Shown here in pieces: positions 27,383-36,670 of a stretch of DNA of 64,000 nt. The position numbers and the translations under genes were made by a program. The notes beneath the pieces are model-generated. The model was not told the origin of the DNA. It saw only the letters and a program-made list of their open reading frames with translations, and ran no database searches. Positions within the stretch are counted from its first letter, which is position 1. Each line of letters begins with the position of its first letter. The stretch is from Jejuia sp049889775 (GTDB lineage Bacteria > Bacteroidota > Bacteroidia > Flavobacteriales > Flavobacteriaceae), in contig JBMHCT010000030.1 of assembly GCA_049889775.1 (NCBI GenBank), positions 1 through 64,000 of the forward strand. Reading direction: 5' to 3'.

Positions 27383-29254
27383 TTATCGCCCCATGTAAAC
27401 CAATAAAACAGAAATATCATTTGGTGATACACCACTAATTCTTGATGCTTGCGAGACTGTTGTTGGTTGTATTTTTTTCAACTTTTCACGCGCTTCAAAA
27501 CTCATAGATTTAATTTGAGAATAGTCGAAATCTTCAGGAATCTTGACGTACTCTAATCTGTTCAATTTATCAGCGTTATTCTTTTCCTTAGCAATGTATC
27601 CAGAATATTTCACTTGGATTTCGGTTTGTTCAATCACTTCCCTATCCAAATTATTATCTTGAATATAAGCTTCAACGCTAGCTACTTTTCTAACGTCTTC
27701 CATCTCAATATTGGGCCTTGCAAAAATCTTAAATAACTTTCCGGACTGTTTTACTGGAGCAGAATTTTTGCTTTCCAAAATAGGATTTATTTCCTCAGGC
27801 TTTACGCTTTGGTTTTCAAAAAATGACACAAAATTCTTTGCAGATTCATGCTTTTCTTTCATACGTTTAAGACGCTTTTCAGAAGCTAAACCTAACTCAT
27901 ACCCTTTCGGCGTTAGTCTTAAATCAGCATTATCTTGACGCAATAATGTTCTATATTCCGCCCTTGAAGTAAACATACGATAAGGCTCTTCCGTTCCCTT
28001 TGTAATTAAGTCATCAATTAAAACACCGATGTAAGCTTCATCTCTTTTCAACGAAAACGCATCCATTTCCTGAACCTTTAAACTCGCGTTTATGCCCGCC
28101 ATTAAACCTTGGGATGCAGCCTCTTCATATCCTGTGGTCCCATTTATTTGTCCGGCAAAATATAAGCCACTAACAAGTTTAGTCTCTAATGTATGTTTTA
28201 GTTGTGTAGGTGGGAAATAGTCATATTCAATGGCGTAACCTGGTCTAAAAAATTTGACATTTTCAAACCCTGCTACTGACCGTAATGCTTTAAATTGAAC
28301 ATCTTCTGGTAATGATGTTGAAAAACCATTTACATAAACTTCAACAGTATTCCACCCTTCGGGTTCCACAAATAATTGATGTCTATCCTTATCTGCAAAA
28401 CGATTAATCTTATCCTCAATAGAAGGACAATAACGCGGACCCAAACTCTTAATTCTACCATTAAACATTGGCGATCTATCGAACCCTTCTCGCAACAAAT
28501 CATGCACCTCCGGACTCGTATAAGACATATGACATGCTCTTTGTTTTTCTAAAGGTTTAGTAACATCCAAAAAAGAAAACTTCTCTGGGTTGTCATCACC
28601 CGGTTGCTCTATCATTTTAGAATAGTCTAGAGAACGCCCATCTACTCTTGGTGGCGTTCCTGTTTTCATTCTCCCAGAATCAAAACCTAAATCTACAAGT
28701 TGTTCAGTAATACCTGTGGCGGCTTTTTCACCTGCTCTACCTCCACCAAAATTCTTATCCCCTATATGAATTAATCCATTTAGAAATGTCCCATTTGTAA
28801 GGACAACTGTTTTGGCTTTTATCTCAACTCCAAGTGACGTTTTAACACCTACAACCCTATCGCTCTCAATCAACAAACCAGATACCATTTCCTGATAGAA
28901 ATCAAGATTTGGCGTTTGCTCCAAAAGCAACCTCCAGTCTTCCGCAAAACGCATACGGTCACTTTGCACTCTTGGACTCCACATTGCAGGTCCTTTAGAT
29001 TTGTTCAGCATCTTAAACTGAATGGCAGATGTATCAGACACAATGCCACTATAACCACCGAGCGCATCAATCTCACGAACAATTTGTCCTTTTGCAATTC
29101 CTCCCATAGCAGGATTACAAGACATTTGCGCAATGTTCTGCAAATTCATTGTAACCAATAATGTTGTGCTTCCCATATTGGCAGCAGCAGCAGCAGCTTC
29201 ACTACCAGCATGACCAGCACCAACAACTATAACATCATAAAGGTCGTTAAACAT
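27383..29254 (-). CDS. mnmG: tRNA uridine-5-carboxymethylaminomethyl modification enzyme MnmG (GidA)
   Basis: 623 residues, normal family length. With MnmE it installs the carboxymethylaminomethyl group on uridine 34 of certain tRNAs, using FAD, NADH and a folate-derived carbon. Visible marks: N-terminal FAD-binding VGAGHAGSEAA (about 11-21), SCNPAMGGIAKG, GTPPRV, GYEEAASQGLMAGINA and the C-terminal MnmE-contacting helical domain ending in GVSPNDISVLLVYMG. mnmG commonly lies near the bacterial chromosome origin. A -7 box TATATTTG lies upstream (29311-29318) and a parS-like site lies in its leader. Confidence 0.98.
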   Translation of the reverse strand: MFNDLYDVIVVGAGHAGSEAAAAAANMGSTTLLVTMNLQNIAQMSCNPAMGGIAKGQIVREIDALGGYSGIVSDTSAIQFKMLNKSKGPAMWSPRVQSDRMRFAEDWRLLLEQTPNLDFYQEMVSGLLIESDRVVGVKTSLGVEIKAKTVVLTNGTFLNGLIHIGDKNFGGGRAGEKAATGITEQLVDLGFDSGRMKTGTPPRVDGRSLDYSKMIEQPGDDNPEKFSFLDVTKPLEKQRACHMSYTSPEVHDLLREGFDRSPMFNGRIKSLGPRYCPSIEDKINRFADKDRHQLFVEPEGWNTVEVYVNGFSTSLPEDVQFKALRSVAGFENVKFFRPGYAIEYDYFPPTQLKHTLETKLVSGLYFAGQINGTTGYEEAASQGLMAGINASLKVQEMDAFSLKRDEAYIGVLIDDLITKGTEEPYRMFTSRAEYRTLLRQDNADLRLTPKGYELGLASEKRLKRMKEKHESAKNFVSFFENQSVKPEEINPILESKNSAPVKQSGKLFKIFARPNIEMEDVRKVASVEAYIQDNNLDREVIEQTEIQVKYSGYIAKEKNNADKLNRLEYVKIPEDFDYSQIKSMSFEAREKLKKIQPTTVSQASRISGVSPNDISVLLVYMGR

Positions 29255-29276
29255 AATTTTCCTTTTTCAATATTTG

Positions 29277-29292
29277 TGTTCCACGTGGAACA
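29277..29292. promoter_or_regulatory. parS-like palindrome, 5' side of mnmG
   Basis: TGTTCCACGTGGAACA is a perfect 16-bp palindrome between mnmG and ybeY. It matches the ParB-binding parS consensus except for the symmetric C/G at the variable positions. It would lie in the leader of the mnmG transcript. Confidence 0.75.
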
Positions 29293-29310
29293 TCACTAAA
29301 ATTAAGTGTG

Positions 29311-29318
29311 CAAATATA
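29311..29318 (-). promoter_or_regulatory. -7 box of mnmG promoter
   Basis: On the minus strand TATATTTG matches the Bacteroidota TAnnTTTG box about 57 bases before the mnmG ATG. No TTG is present at 17-23 bases upstream, so only half of the promoter is convincing. Confidence 0.45.
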
Positions 29319-29329
29319 CGTTGAAATCT

Positions 29330-29746
29330 TTAATTGAGAACTAGCTTTGAGAGGTAGTAGTTTTCCTTTTCCCGCATTTCAGCTGCATCATCTTCTGACT
29401 TATCCTTGTACCCACAATAATGTAATACACCATGAATAATTACTCTTTGTAATTCCTCCTCAAAGGAAACCTCAAAATCTTTAGCATTATCTTTCACCCT
29501 ATCTATAGAAATGAAAATATCACCTTGTATTATTTTTCCTATAGAATAATCGAAGCTTATAATATCCGTTAGCGTATCGTGGTTTAAAAACTCTACGTTC
29601 AATTTGTGCAAATATTCATCATCGCAAAACACGTAATTAATCTCTTCTAATTTATGCGCTTCATCAGTAATTGTGTTCTCAATCCACTTTGAAATTCGTT
29701 TTTCTGAAGACAATTTAAATTCAGTTTCGTAATTGAAGTTAATCAT
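29330..29746 (-). CDS. ybeY: rRNA maturation endoribonuclease YbeY
   Basis: 138 residues. YbeY is a metal-dependent single-strand RNase needed for 16S rRNA 3'-end maturation and ribosome quality control. The signature HGVLHYCGYKD is present (about 113-123): the first two metal-binding His are in place, while the third, usually His, reads Asp. I believe this variation also occurs in other Bacteroidota homologues. The sequence LTDIISFDY before it is the conserved LTDVLSFP-like segment. Its ATG overlaps the end of the DUF4175 gene by 8 bases (translational coupling). Confidence 0.93.
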   Translation of the reverse strand: MINFNYETEFKLSSEKRISKWIENTITDEAHKLEEINYVFCDDEYLHKLNVEFLNHDTLTDIISFDYSIGKIIQGDIFISIDRVKDNAKDFEVSFEEELQRVIIHGVLHYCGYKDKSEDDAAEMREKENYYLSKLVLN

Positions 29747-32700
29747 TAGTTTGCTTAAAATATTGCTGCACTTTCTTCTTGTAAACTTGCTGCAAAGGTA
29801 AAGCTTGTCGGTTTAATATTTCTGTAGTTTGAAAATATTGTTTTGCCGTGGGAATTTGCGTATTGGCATTATTATCAAATTGTTTTCTATTAGTTTCAGA
29901 TTCACGTTTATTATCCTCACCTTGTTGAAATGTTGCATTCGCCAATTTCAACAATTGATGCTTTAAATTGGTCATTTTTTGGAGTGTCTCGTTCGTAAAA
30001 CCTTTGTTCAATAAATCCAATTCTATATCTTCCATTTGTTTAGATAATCTATCCCCTATACCGCCCTTACCTTCCTTCTCCAAACGTTTATTTAAAGCTT
30101 CGCGTAATTGCTGTTGTCGTTGATAAATCTCATAGAGCAACCCTTCTTCATCAAAACCAGAACCTTCTCCTTCCCCACCTATTTGCTGTCCGTTCTCGCC
30201 ATCTTTTCCACCTTGTTGTTTTCCTTTTTCTCCTTTTTGTCCTTCTTTACCGTCTTTACCCTCTTTTTCACCCTTTCCTTCCTGTTTCCCTTCTCCTTCT
30301 TTCGGCTGACCTTGCTCGCCTTTCTTCATACCTTGTTGCATCATTTGATTGAGCTGCTCCTGACTCATAATAATATCTGGCAGTTGCATATCACCTTGAC
30401 CTCCCTTACCCATAGACATGCTCATATTCTCCTGCATATTATCTAAAATGTCGCTAAGCATATCCGCCAAATTATTGGTAGCAGTAACAGCAAATTGCTG
30501 ACTAGAAACACCTTGATATAATTGACTTTCAGCTAATCGTTCTAAGGCCTTATCAATATTAAAATATACTTCAGAAATTTCCTTATTGATATCCTCAGAC
30601 ATTTTTGGCTGCCGTAAAGACAAGGCAAACAGACTATCATCAATATGCTCAAAATGTTCCTTCAAGTAGCTTTGTTTCTTTAAATAGGTGGCATATTTGT
30701 TATGGTTAACATCAATGGATTTGAATTGATCCATAAGCGCCTCTTCATCAAAAGAAAACAGCACCAGATTATCTAAAATCTGACGTAACATTTCAATATC
30801 TTCTTGCATTCGTTCACCACTCATCGATTGCATAGAACTTTGCATGTTCTTGCTCATCTGTTTCATCTTTTGAGCCGCTTTCTTTTGACTCTGTTGTGCA
30901 TTTTGAAGACTTTGTTGCTGTTGTTGCTGACTATCTTGATTCTCTTCCTGTGGCTGATTACCCTCTTGGGAATTCTCTTGAGGCTCTTGGTTTTCTTTTT
31001 TCTCTAATTCTTCCGAAGCATTTTGTTGATCGTTTTCAACTTCCTTTTCGTCCAGCTTATCACGTGGAATGTCAATTGGTTTTTTTAGGGCTTTACTTGC
31101 CTTTTGAAGTTCCTCCATTTGCTTTCTATAATCTTGGAACTTCTCATTAACAGCATCCTGTTTTTCTTTGGTATTTTCTTCCTCTGAAGCTTTAGATAAT
31201 TCTTCTTGCTCTTTGGCCAATTGGTTTAAATCATCCGCAAGCTTCTCTAATTTTTTCTCTACATAAAAACGTTTCGTCAACTCCAATAGTTGTTCTAAAC
31301 TCCTCTTTTTGTTTTTATTTTGCTTCGCAACCTCCTCAAGCTTTTTAATCAACTCTTCATTGTTGATTTTCTCCTGAAGTTTTTCCAATTCTTCTAAAAG
31401 CTTTTCGTTTTTCTTAAGCTCTTCCTCATTTTCATCTAAACGCTTTTTTAAATCCTCTTTAAACGCATCTTCTTTTTGTTCTTCTTTTTGAAATTCCTCC
31501 AGATTATCTTTCAACTTCTTATTGAAGTTTTTCATCATTTCATCTTGCTGTTTCTGACGCTTAAAAAATGATGCTAGCTTCTTTTTGTCGTTAAAGTTTA
31601 ATTGTGTCTTTTCCTTTCCTGTTTTCGTAAGCTCGTCCAAACGTTTTTCTTGTTCCTCAAACTTTTTGAGTGATTTGTTCAAGTCTTTAATTGTCTCGCC
31701 TTGCTCTTGCAATTGCTTTTCTTTTTCCTCCTCTAACGTACGCTTGCGATAACTAAACACCGAACTTTTTTTAGTTTTGAAACGGTTAACCCTATCATTA
31801 TCAAACACCTGAAAGTATAGTTGGTAAGGAATTCCCGCTTGTATTTCTAAATTATAAGGAAAAGCTGAAATAAAACCCTGAACATTTGAAGACGTAATCG
31901 GGATCTCTTTTACTTGTTTGTCCGACTCATTATCAGACGGATAATACACTAATTGCAATTTACTCAAACCATAATCGTCACTTACCTGTCCATAGAAATA
32001 CAGTGTCTGCAAATCCAAACTATCTACTTTCATCTGAACATTCATCTCAGGATACTCATCCTTTATCACATCTATTGAAAATGATAAATTCTCGTAATCC
32101 TGTAGATTTTTATTGCTTGTGCTCAACGTATAGTCATAATCTCTATACAAGTGTTTTGAAGCTTCAAATACTCCCGCTTTATCTGAATTAAATCCAATAG
32201 TATCATTCGCATAAAGGAACACCTCATCTGTAGATTTTGTTTGTAATTGCCATGTGATTTTTGTGCCCTCAGGAACTACAGCATTTCCAGTACTCTTTAA
32301 GGTTTCGTTCATCTTTTTGGTATGATTCGGATAATCCAAAACCATATTAAAACTCAAAAGAGATGGGACCTCAACAATATCTAAGTCATAAGGTTTAGAA
32401 TATACTTCATTAGCAGATAAGCTAAATGTTATAGGGTTTTGCAATTGCGAAAACACATATTCAAATTCACCAACACCTGTTTGTTGTAAAAAGTATGTTT
32501 CGTCGTTATAAGTAATTTGCGCATTTTCAGGAGCTACATCACCAGCAGTTTTTACCAATAATTTAAAATCTTTCCCTTCAATAGCTTTTAAATCATCATT
32601 CACTACAAAAAACTGAAAAGGAGCTGGCGGTTCGTAAGCTGTTTTATAATCCACTACCCTCTTGTAGCTGTCACTAAACCAATTGAAATTTCCAGTTGCA

Positions 32701-33200
32701 TAAACCAACAGAACAATTATCAAAGGAATAACGGCATATTTTAAATAAGATAGGTTTTGTTTAAAATTAACGGCTAACTTAAACGGGATAGGATTCAACT
32801 CTACGGACTTCTGCTCTATGCTCGCCAATAACAATTCTGATTCTTGATTGCTTTCCTTAAGCTGAATAACATTCAGCAGCTTGTCATCCACTTCGGGAAA
32901 ATGTGTGCCTATAATTTTTGCGGCCTTTTCGTAATCAATCCCTTTTTTTAACTTGAATAATTTTGCCAAAGGAATGGCAACAAACTTCACTAACAAGCCC
33001 AATTCCACAGCAATAAACAACCAAAACAAGATTGTGCGCAAGGTAGTATTCAACCATAAAAAATGCTCAATCAAAAGTGTAAATAAAAAATACAGCAAAC
33101 CAATGGCAAAAAACAAAATACCACCTTTCAACAATTCGTTGGTATGGTAGCGTTTTATAAACCGTTCTAATTTTTGCTGTATGTTCCTAAAATTATCCAT
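29739..33200 (-). CDS. Giant DUF4175 membrane protein with long coiled coil
   Basis: 1153 residues. Three transmembrane helices lie near the N-terminus (about 27-45, 55-75 and 153-170), then beta-rich extracytoplasmic repeats (about 190-480). A very long charged coiled coil follows (about 485-760, E/K/Q-rich), then a Q-rich stretch, a helical region, and a Gly/Lys/Glu low-complexity segment (about 960-1045, GKGEKEGKDGKEGQKGEK style). The family is known only as DUF4175. Functions in cell-envelope organisation have been guessed from such topology; none can be assigned. It starts the ybeY transcript. Length and composition are unusual but typical for the family. Confidence 0.82.
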   Translation of the reverse strand: MDNFRNIQQKLERFIKRYHTNELLKGGILFFAIGLLYFLFTLLIEHFLWLNTTLRTILFWLFIAVELGLLVKFVAIPLAKLFKLKKGIDYEKAAKIIGTHFPEVDDKLLNVIQLKESNQESELLLASIEQKSVELNPIPFKLAVNFKQNLSYLKYAVIPLIIVLLVYATGNFNWFSDSYKRVVDYKTAYEPPAPFQFFVVNDDLKAIEGKDFKLLVKTAGDVAPENAQITYNDETYFLQQTGVGEFEYVFSQLQNPITFSLSANEVYSKPYDLDIVEVPSLLSFNMVLDYPNHTKKMNETLKSTGNAVVPEGTKITWQLQTKSTDEVFLYANDTIGFNSDKAGVFEASKHLYRDYDYTLSTSNKNLQDYENLSFSIDVIKDEYPEMNVQMKVDSLDLQTLYFYGQVSDDYGLSKLQLVYYPSDNESDKQVKEIPITSSNVQGFISAFPYNLEIQAGIPYQLYFQVFDNDRVNRFKTKKSSVFSYRKRTLEEEKEKQLQEQGETIKDLNKSLKKFEEQEKRLDELTKTGKEKTQLNFNDKKKLASFFKRQKQQDEMMKNFNKKLKDNLEEFQKEEQKEDAFKEDLKKRLDENEEELKKNEKLLEELEKLQEKINNEELIKKLEEVAKQNKNKKRSLEQLLELTKRFYVEKKLEKLADDLNQLAKEQEELSKASEEENTKEKQDAVNEKFQDYRKQMEELQKASKALKKPIDIPRDKLDEKEVENDQQNASEELEKKENQEPQENSQEGNQPQEENQDSQQQQQQSLQNAQQSQKKAAQKMKQMSKNMQSSMQSMSGERMQEDIEMLRQILDNLVLFSFDEEALMDQFKSIDVNHNKYATYLKKQSYLKEHFEHIDDSLFALSLRQPKMSEDINKEISEVYFNIDKALERLAESQLYQGVSSQQFAVTATNNLADMLSDILDNMQENMSMSMGKGGQGDMQLPDIIMSQEQLNQMMQQGMKKGEQGQPKEGEGKQEGKGEKEGKDGKEGQKGEKGKQQGGKDGENGQQIGGEGEGSGFDEEGLLYEIYQRQQQLREALNKRLEKEGKGGIGDRLSKQMEDIELDLLNKGFTNETLQKMTNLKHQLLKLANATFQQGEDNKRESETNRKQFDNNANTQIPTAKQYFQTTEILNRQALPLQQVYKKKVQQYFKQTND

Positions 33201-33653
33201 GATTTGGGGATAAACACAATGGTTTTAAGGCTTTAAACTACTAAACTACGATTTTATTTTCTACCAGTAGTTAAAAGCATGCTAAAAGCACGAAGCCCCA
33301 CCTAGCCTCCCCAAAGGGGAGGAACCTTACTCTTTCCCTTAAAAATTTGAAAATTTGAAATATAACTTTCGGTTAAAAAACAACTAAGCAAAAAGTCAAG
33401 TCCTTAATTCCGATGCAGTCGGAATCATCAATCTGCAGAAATAATGAGCGAAGAAACGAAAGTGCGATGCGCAGCATCAGGCATGTAGTTTTGATAGCGA
33501 TTGGTGCTTTAGCAATTTCCTCAGATTGATTTGATCTTTTGGTTCGTTTTGCATCAAGGCAAAATGAACATAAAAAACACCTTTTCTAAATCAAACTTTG
33601 TCTTTATAACTCACTACTCTATCTTTGCCTCAGTTTTAAAAAACGTAAAATAT
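33201..33653. repeat. Intergenic region with stacked hairpins and the gltX promoter
   Basis: 453 bases with no credible gene. Inverted repeats: CCTCCCC/GGGGAGG (33306-33322), ATTCCGA/TCGGAAT (33407-33425), ATCAATCTG/CAGATTGAT (33427-33435 and 33522-33530) and a stem of 11 bp around GTTCGTTTTGC (33542-33569). The arrangement resembles composite dispersed intergenic repeats of Flavobacteriaceae. An apparent upstream extension of gltX reads through these hairpins and is not coding. Confidence 0.5.
33597..33627 (+). promoter_or_regulatory. gltX promoter (Bacteroidota type)
   Basis: TTTG (33597-33600), 19 bases, TATCTTTG (33620-33627): an exact match to TTTG-N19-TAnnTTTG. The predicted start of transcription is about 20 bases before the ATG at 33654, which decides the gltX start over an in-frame one at 33531. 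Confidence 0.75.
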
Positions 33654-35168
33654 ATGACCAAAAACGTTCGTGTGCGTTTTGCACCAAGTCCTACTGGACC
33701 TTTACATATAGGTGGTGTTCGCACTGCTCTGTTCAATTATTTGTTTGCTAAAAAACACAATGGCACCTATATCCTGCGTATTGAGGATACTGACCAAAAC
33801 AGATATGTTGAGGGCGCAGAACAATATATTATTGATGCACTAAATTGGTGTGGTATGCCAGCTGATGAAAGCCCTGTGAATGCGGAAAACTACGGGCCTT
33901 ATAGACAAAGCGAACGAAAAAATATCTACAAAAAATATGCTGATGAATTAATCGCGTCTGGAAACGCCTATTATGCTTTTGATACTTCTGAAGAATTGGA
34001 TTTCCACAGAAAGGATCATGAGGCAAAAGGCAAAACCTTTATTTACAATTGGCACAACCGTTTGAAACTAAAAAACTCGTTGTCTCTTTTAGAAGAAGAT
34101 GTAAAGGCAAAATTAGATGCTGGCGAAGACTATGTGATTCGTTTTAAATCGCCCCAAGATGAAATATTGCATTTGAAAGATATTATCCGTGGTGATATTA
34201 AAATAGACACCAATGTTTTAGATGACAAAGTCTTGTTTAAGAGTGACGGCATGCCAACATACCATTTGGCCAACATTGTGGATGATCATTTAATGGAAAT
34301 CTCTCATGTAATTCGTGGTGAAGAGTGGTTGCCTTCTTTAGCATTACACTATCAATTATACCAAGCTTTTGGTTGGGAAGCCCCAGATTTTGCACATTTA
34401 CCTTTAATTTTAAAACCTACTGGGAAAGGAAAATTAAGCAAACGAGATGGAGATAAATTAGGATTTCCAGTATTTCCTTTAGAATGGACAGATCCAAAAA
34501 CTGGAGACGTTTCCAGAGGGTATAAAGAAGATGGATATTTTCCAGAAGCCATGGTAAATTTCTTAGCTTTTTTAGGTTGGAACCCTGGTACAGAACAAGA
34601 AATTTTCAGTTTAAATGAACTTATTGATGCTTTTGAATTAGAGCGTGTCAACAAATCTGGAGCGCGTTTTGATCCTGATAAAACTAAATGGTTTAATCAT
34701 CATTACATGCAGGAGCAGGATAATTTGAGTTTAGCAGAAAGCTTCAAAAATTCTCAACCTGAATTATCAGATATCGATGTAAACTATATTGAAATGGTAG
34801 TCGCTCTCATCAAAGAGCGCGCAACATTTGTATCAGACTTTTGGGGCTTAAGCCATTTCTTCTTTACTGCACCAACTGCATATGACGAGAAAGCTTCTAA
34901 AAAAGCATTCAAAGAAGGTACAAAGGCTATTTTAGAACAAGTTACTTCCATTATTGAGGGTGTTGAAGATTTCTCAGTAGAAACGCTTCAAAAAGAAATA
35001 AAAGGATGGATTACCTCTAACAACATTGGTTTTGGAAAGGTTATGATGCCGTTACGTTTGGCTTTAGTAGGTGCATTACAAGGACCAGATGTGTTTGATA
35101 TTATGTTTATGATTGGAAAGGGTGAATCTTTAAGTAGAATAAATAATGCTATACTAAATTTAGAGTGA
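33654..35168 (+). CDS. gltX: Glutamyl-tRNA synthetase
   Basis: 504 residues, normal for discriminating bacterial GluRS. It charges tRNA-Glu with glutamate using ATP. Class I marks are the HIGH-type motif PSPTGPLHIGG (about 9-19) and the KMSKS-type motif KLSKRDG (about 258-264), with the zinc-independent insertion and the anticodon-binding helical domain at the C-terminus. The ATG at 33654 is chosen because a promoter lies immediately upstream and because the protein then begins with the family-typical VRVRFAPSPTG. A separate glutaminyl-tRNA synthetase is encoded at 40939-42936, so tRNA-Gln need not be mischarged here. Confidence 0.97.
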   Translation: MTKNVRVRFAPSPTGPLHIGGVRTALFNYLFAKKHNGTYILRIEDTDQNRYVEGAEQYIIDALNWCGMPADESPVNAENYGPYRQSERKNIYKKYADELIASGNAYYAFDTSEELDFHRKDHEAKGKTFIYNWHNRLKLKNSLSLLEEDVKAKLDAGEDYVIRFKSPQDEILHLKDIIRGDIKIDTNVLDDKVLFKSDGMPTYHLANIVDDHLMEISHVIRGEEWLPSLALHYQLYQAFGWEAPDFAHLPLILKPTGKGKLSKRDGDKLGFPVFPLEWTDPKTGDVSRGYKEDGYFPEAMVNFLAFLGWNPGTEQEIFSLNELIDAFELERVNKSGARFDPDKTKWFNHHYMQEQDNLSLAESFKNSQPELSDIDVNYIEMVVALIKERATFVSDFWGLSHFFFTAPTAYDEKASKKAFKEGTKAILEQVTSIIEGVEDFSVETLQKEIKGWITSNNIGFGKVMMPLRLALVGALQGPDVFDIMFMIGKGESLSRINNAILNLE

Positions 35169-35205
35169 TTTATATCTAAGGCACTGAACCACATATAATT
35201 TTGAG

Positions 35206-35724
35206 ATGACTATAGTAGAAAAAACAAAAGCTTACGCCATTGAAAAGCATAAAAACGTAAATCATAAATATGATAATTACGACTACGATTTTCATCTAAA
35301 TATGGTTTATGAAGTAGCACAAAAGTTTATTCATTTAATAAAAGAAGACGAACGTGAAAATGTGCTCGCTGCCTGTTGGGTTCACGATATTATTGAAGAC
35401 GCAAGAGAAACATATAACGATGTTAAAAAAGCAACGAATGAAACTGTTGCAGAACTTGCTTACGCTCTAACCAATGAAAAAGGTAGAAATAGAGCAGAAA
35501 GAGCAAATGATAAATACTACAACGGCATAAAAGAAACCAAAAATGCTTCATTTTTAAAATTTTGCGATAGGATTGCTAACGTATCGTATTCAAAAAATAG
35601 GGGTTCAAGCATGTTTGATAAATACGCTTCTGAAAACAAAGACTTTATTTCAAAAATCTATGTTCCAGAATGTGAGGAAATTTCAATGTATTTAGAAGGT
35701 ATATTCAATAATGAAACTATTTAA
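35206..35724 (+). CDS. HD-domain phosphohydrolase-like protein
   Basis: 172 residues. It matches small HD-superfamily proteins with the metal site formed by His in YDFHLNMVYEVA and VHDIIEDARETYNDVKKAT, and LKFCDRIANVSYSK near the C-terminus. This set is the same as in RelA/SpoT hydrolase domains, so it may hydrolyse (p)ppGpp-like or other nucleotides; there is no synthetase domain. The intergenic gap to gltX is 37 bases, and its end overlaps the SGNH gene by 14 bases. Confidence 0.75.
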   Translation: MTIVEKTKAYAIEKHKNVNHKYDNYDYDFHLNMVYEVAQKFIHLIKEDERENVLAACWVHDIIEDARETYNDVKKATNETVAELAYALTNEKGRNRAERANDKYYNGIKETKNASFLKFCDRIANVSYSKNRGSSMFDKYASENKDFISKIYVPECEEISMYLEGIFNNETI

Positions 35725-36664
35725 TTTTTCTTTTTTAGTCCTCCTTCTATACCTTGGTTACTCCTGCAAATCAGAACAACCTAAACCCAAGCTTCCACTT
35801 CACAATAAGAAGGTATTAATATTAGGGAATAGCATTACCCAAAACGGTAAATATGTTGATTTTTTGGAGTATTATCTACGGAAAAACTATCCAAAGGAAA
35901 CGCTCGATATTATAAGTATAGGACTATCTAGTGAAACTGTTTCGGGAGACTCTGAGAAAGAGCATTCTTTCCCAAGACCATGTGTACATTCCAGACTTGA
36001 TAAGGCTCTAAAGCTTACTAAACCAGACTTAGTTTTGGCCTGTTATGGTATGAACGATGGCATATATTCAAATTTAGATCCTAATAGATTCAATAATTAT
36101 AAAAACGGGATACAAACTTTACGAGAAAAAGTGCAAGCAACTGGTGCCGATTTTATACTTATGAGTCCGACGCCTTTTGACGCTCGACAAAAAAAGTGTT
36201 CCTTGGATAGTACTCTGTATTCATACAAACAACCTTATGTGGGTTACAATGATGTATTAAGAACCTACAGCAAATGGCTGATAAGGCAGAAGGAGGTAAA
36301 AGTAATTGATTTACATACCGCTCTTGAAAATGAGCTTACCCTTTTAAAAACACAATATTTAGATAGTACGTTTATTACTGATGGTGTACACCCAAATACA
36401 ATAGGTCATTTTTACATGGCTAAAAAAATATTAGCCGATATCTATCCCAATATCTCCATTGGAAGTCCCGTTTCAGAATTAGAAAAACTAAAAAATGATT
36501 CTCTATTTATACTTTCATCTAAAAGGCGTAAAATACGATCTAAAGGCTGGTTGGATTATGTAGGCTATATTCGAAAAGATACTGTCCAATCAGATGATAT
36601 TCAACCTACAATTAAGAAAGTAAAGGAACTGGATTTAGTAATTGCCAAAATTCAAAATCATTAA
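35711..36664 (+). CDS. SGNH/GDSL-type hydrolase lipoprotein
   Basis: 317 residues with lipobox (LGYSCKS). SGNH blocks are visible: ILGNSITQNG (block I with catalytic Ser), ACYGMNDG (block III, with Asn), and DGVHPNTIGH (block V, with the Asp-His pair). Esterase or acyl-glycan deacetylase activity is likely, in the periplasm or at the surface. A C-terminal 60 residues carries an extra charged tail (SSKRRKIRSKGW). Overlaps the HD gene, so it is probably cotranscribed with it. Confidence 0.8.
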   Translation: MKLFNFSFLVLLLYLGYSCKSEQPKPKLPLHNKKVLILGNSITQNGKYVDFLEYYLRKNYPKETLDIISIGLSSETVSGDSEKEHSFPRPCVHSRLDKALKLTKPDLVLACYGMNDGIYSNLDPNRFNNYKNGIQTLREKVQATGADFILMSPTPFDARQKKCSLDSTLYSYKQPYVGYNDVLRTYSKWLIRQKEVKVIDLHTALENELTLLKTQYLDSTFITDGVHPNTIGHFYMAKKILADIYPNISIGSPVSELEKLKNDSLFILSSKRRKIRSKGWLDYVGYIRKDTVQSDDIQPTIKKVKELDLVIAKIQNH

Positions 36665-36670
36665 TAAACG

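Noticed and set aside
30108..31150. Leu/Phe-rich plus-strand frames inside the DUF4175 gene
   Set aside because: They mirror the E/K/Q-rich coiled coil of the real gene on the other strand.
33531..33653. Upstream in-frame extension of gltX
   Set aside because: It passes through hairpin repeats and the promoter, and the family-typical start VRVRFAPSPTG follows the ATG at 33654.
35190..35205. TAATTTTG directly before the HD gene ATG as a promoter
   Set aside because: It lies two bases from the ATG, with no TTG at 17-23 bases upstream; transcription from gltX is more likely.
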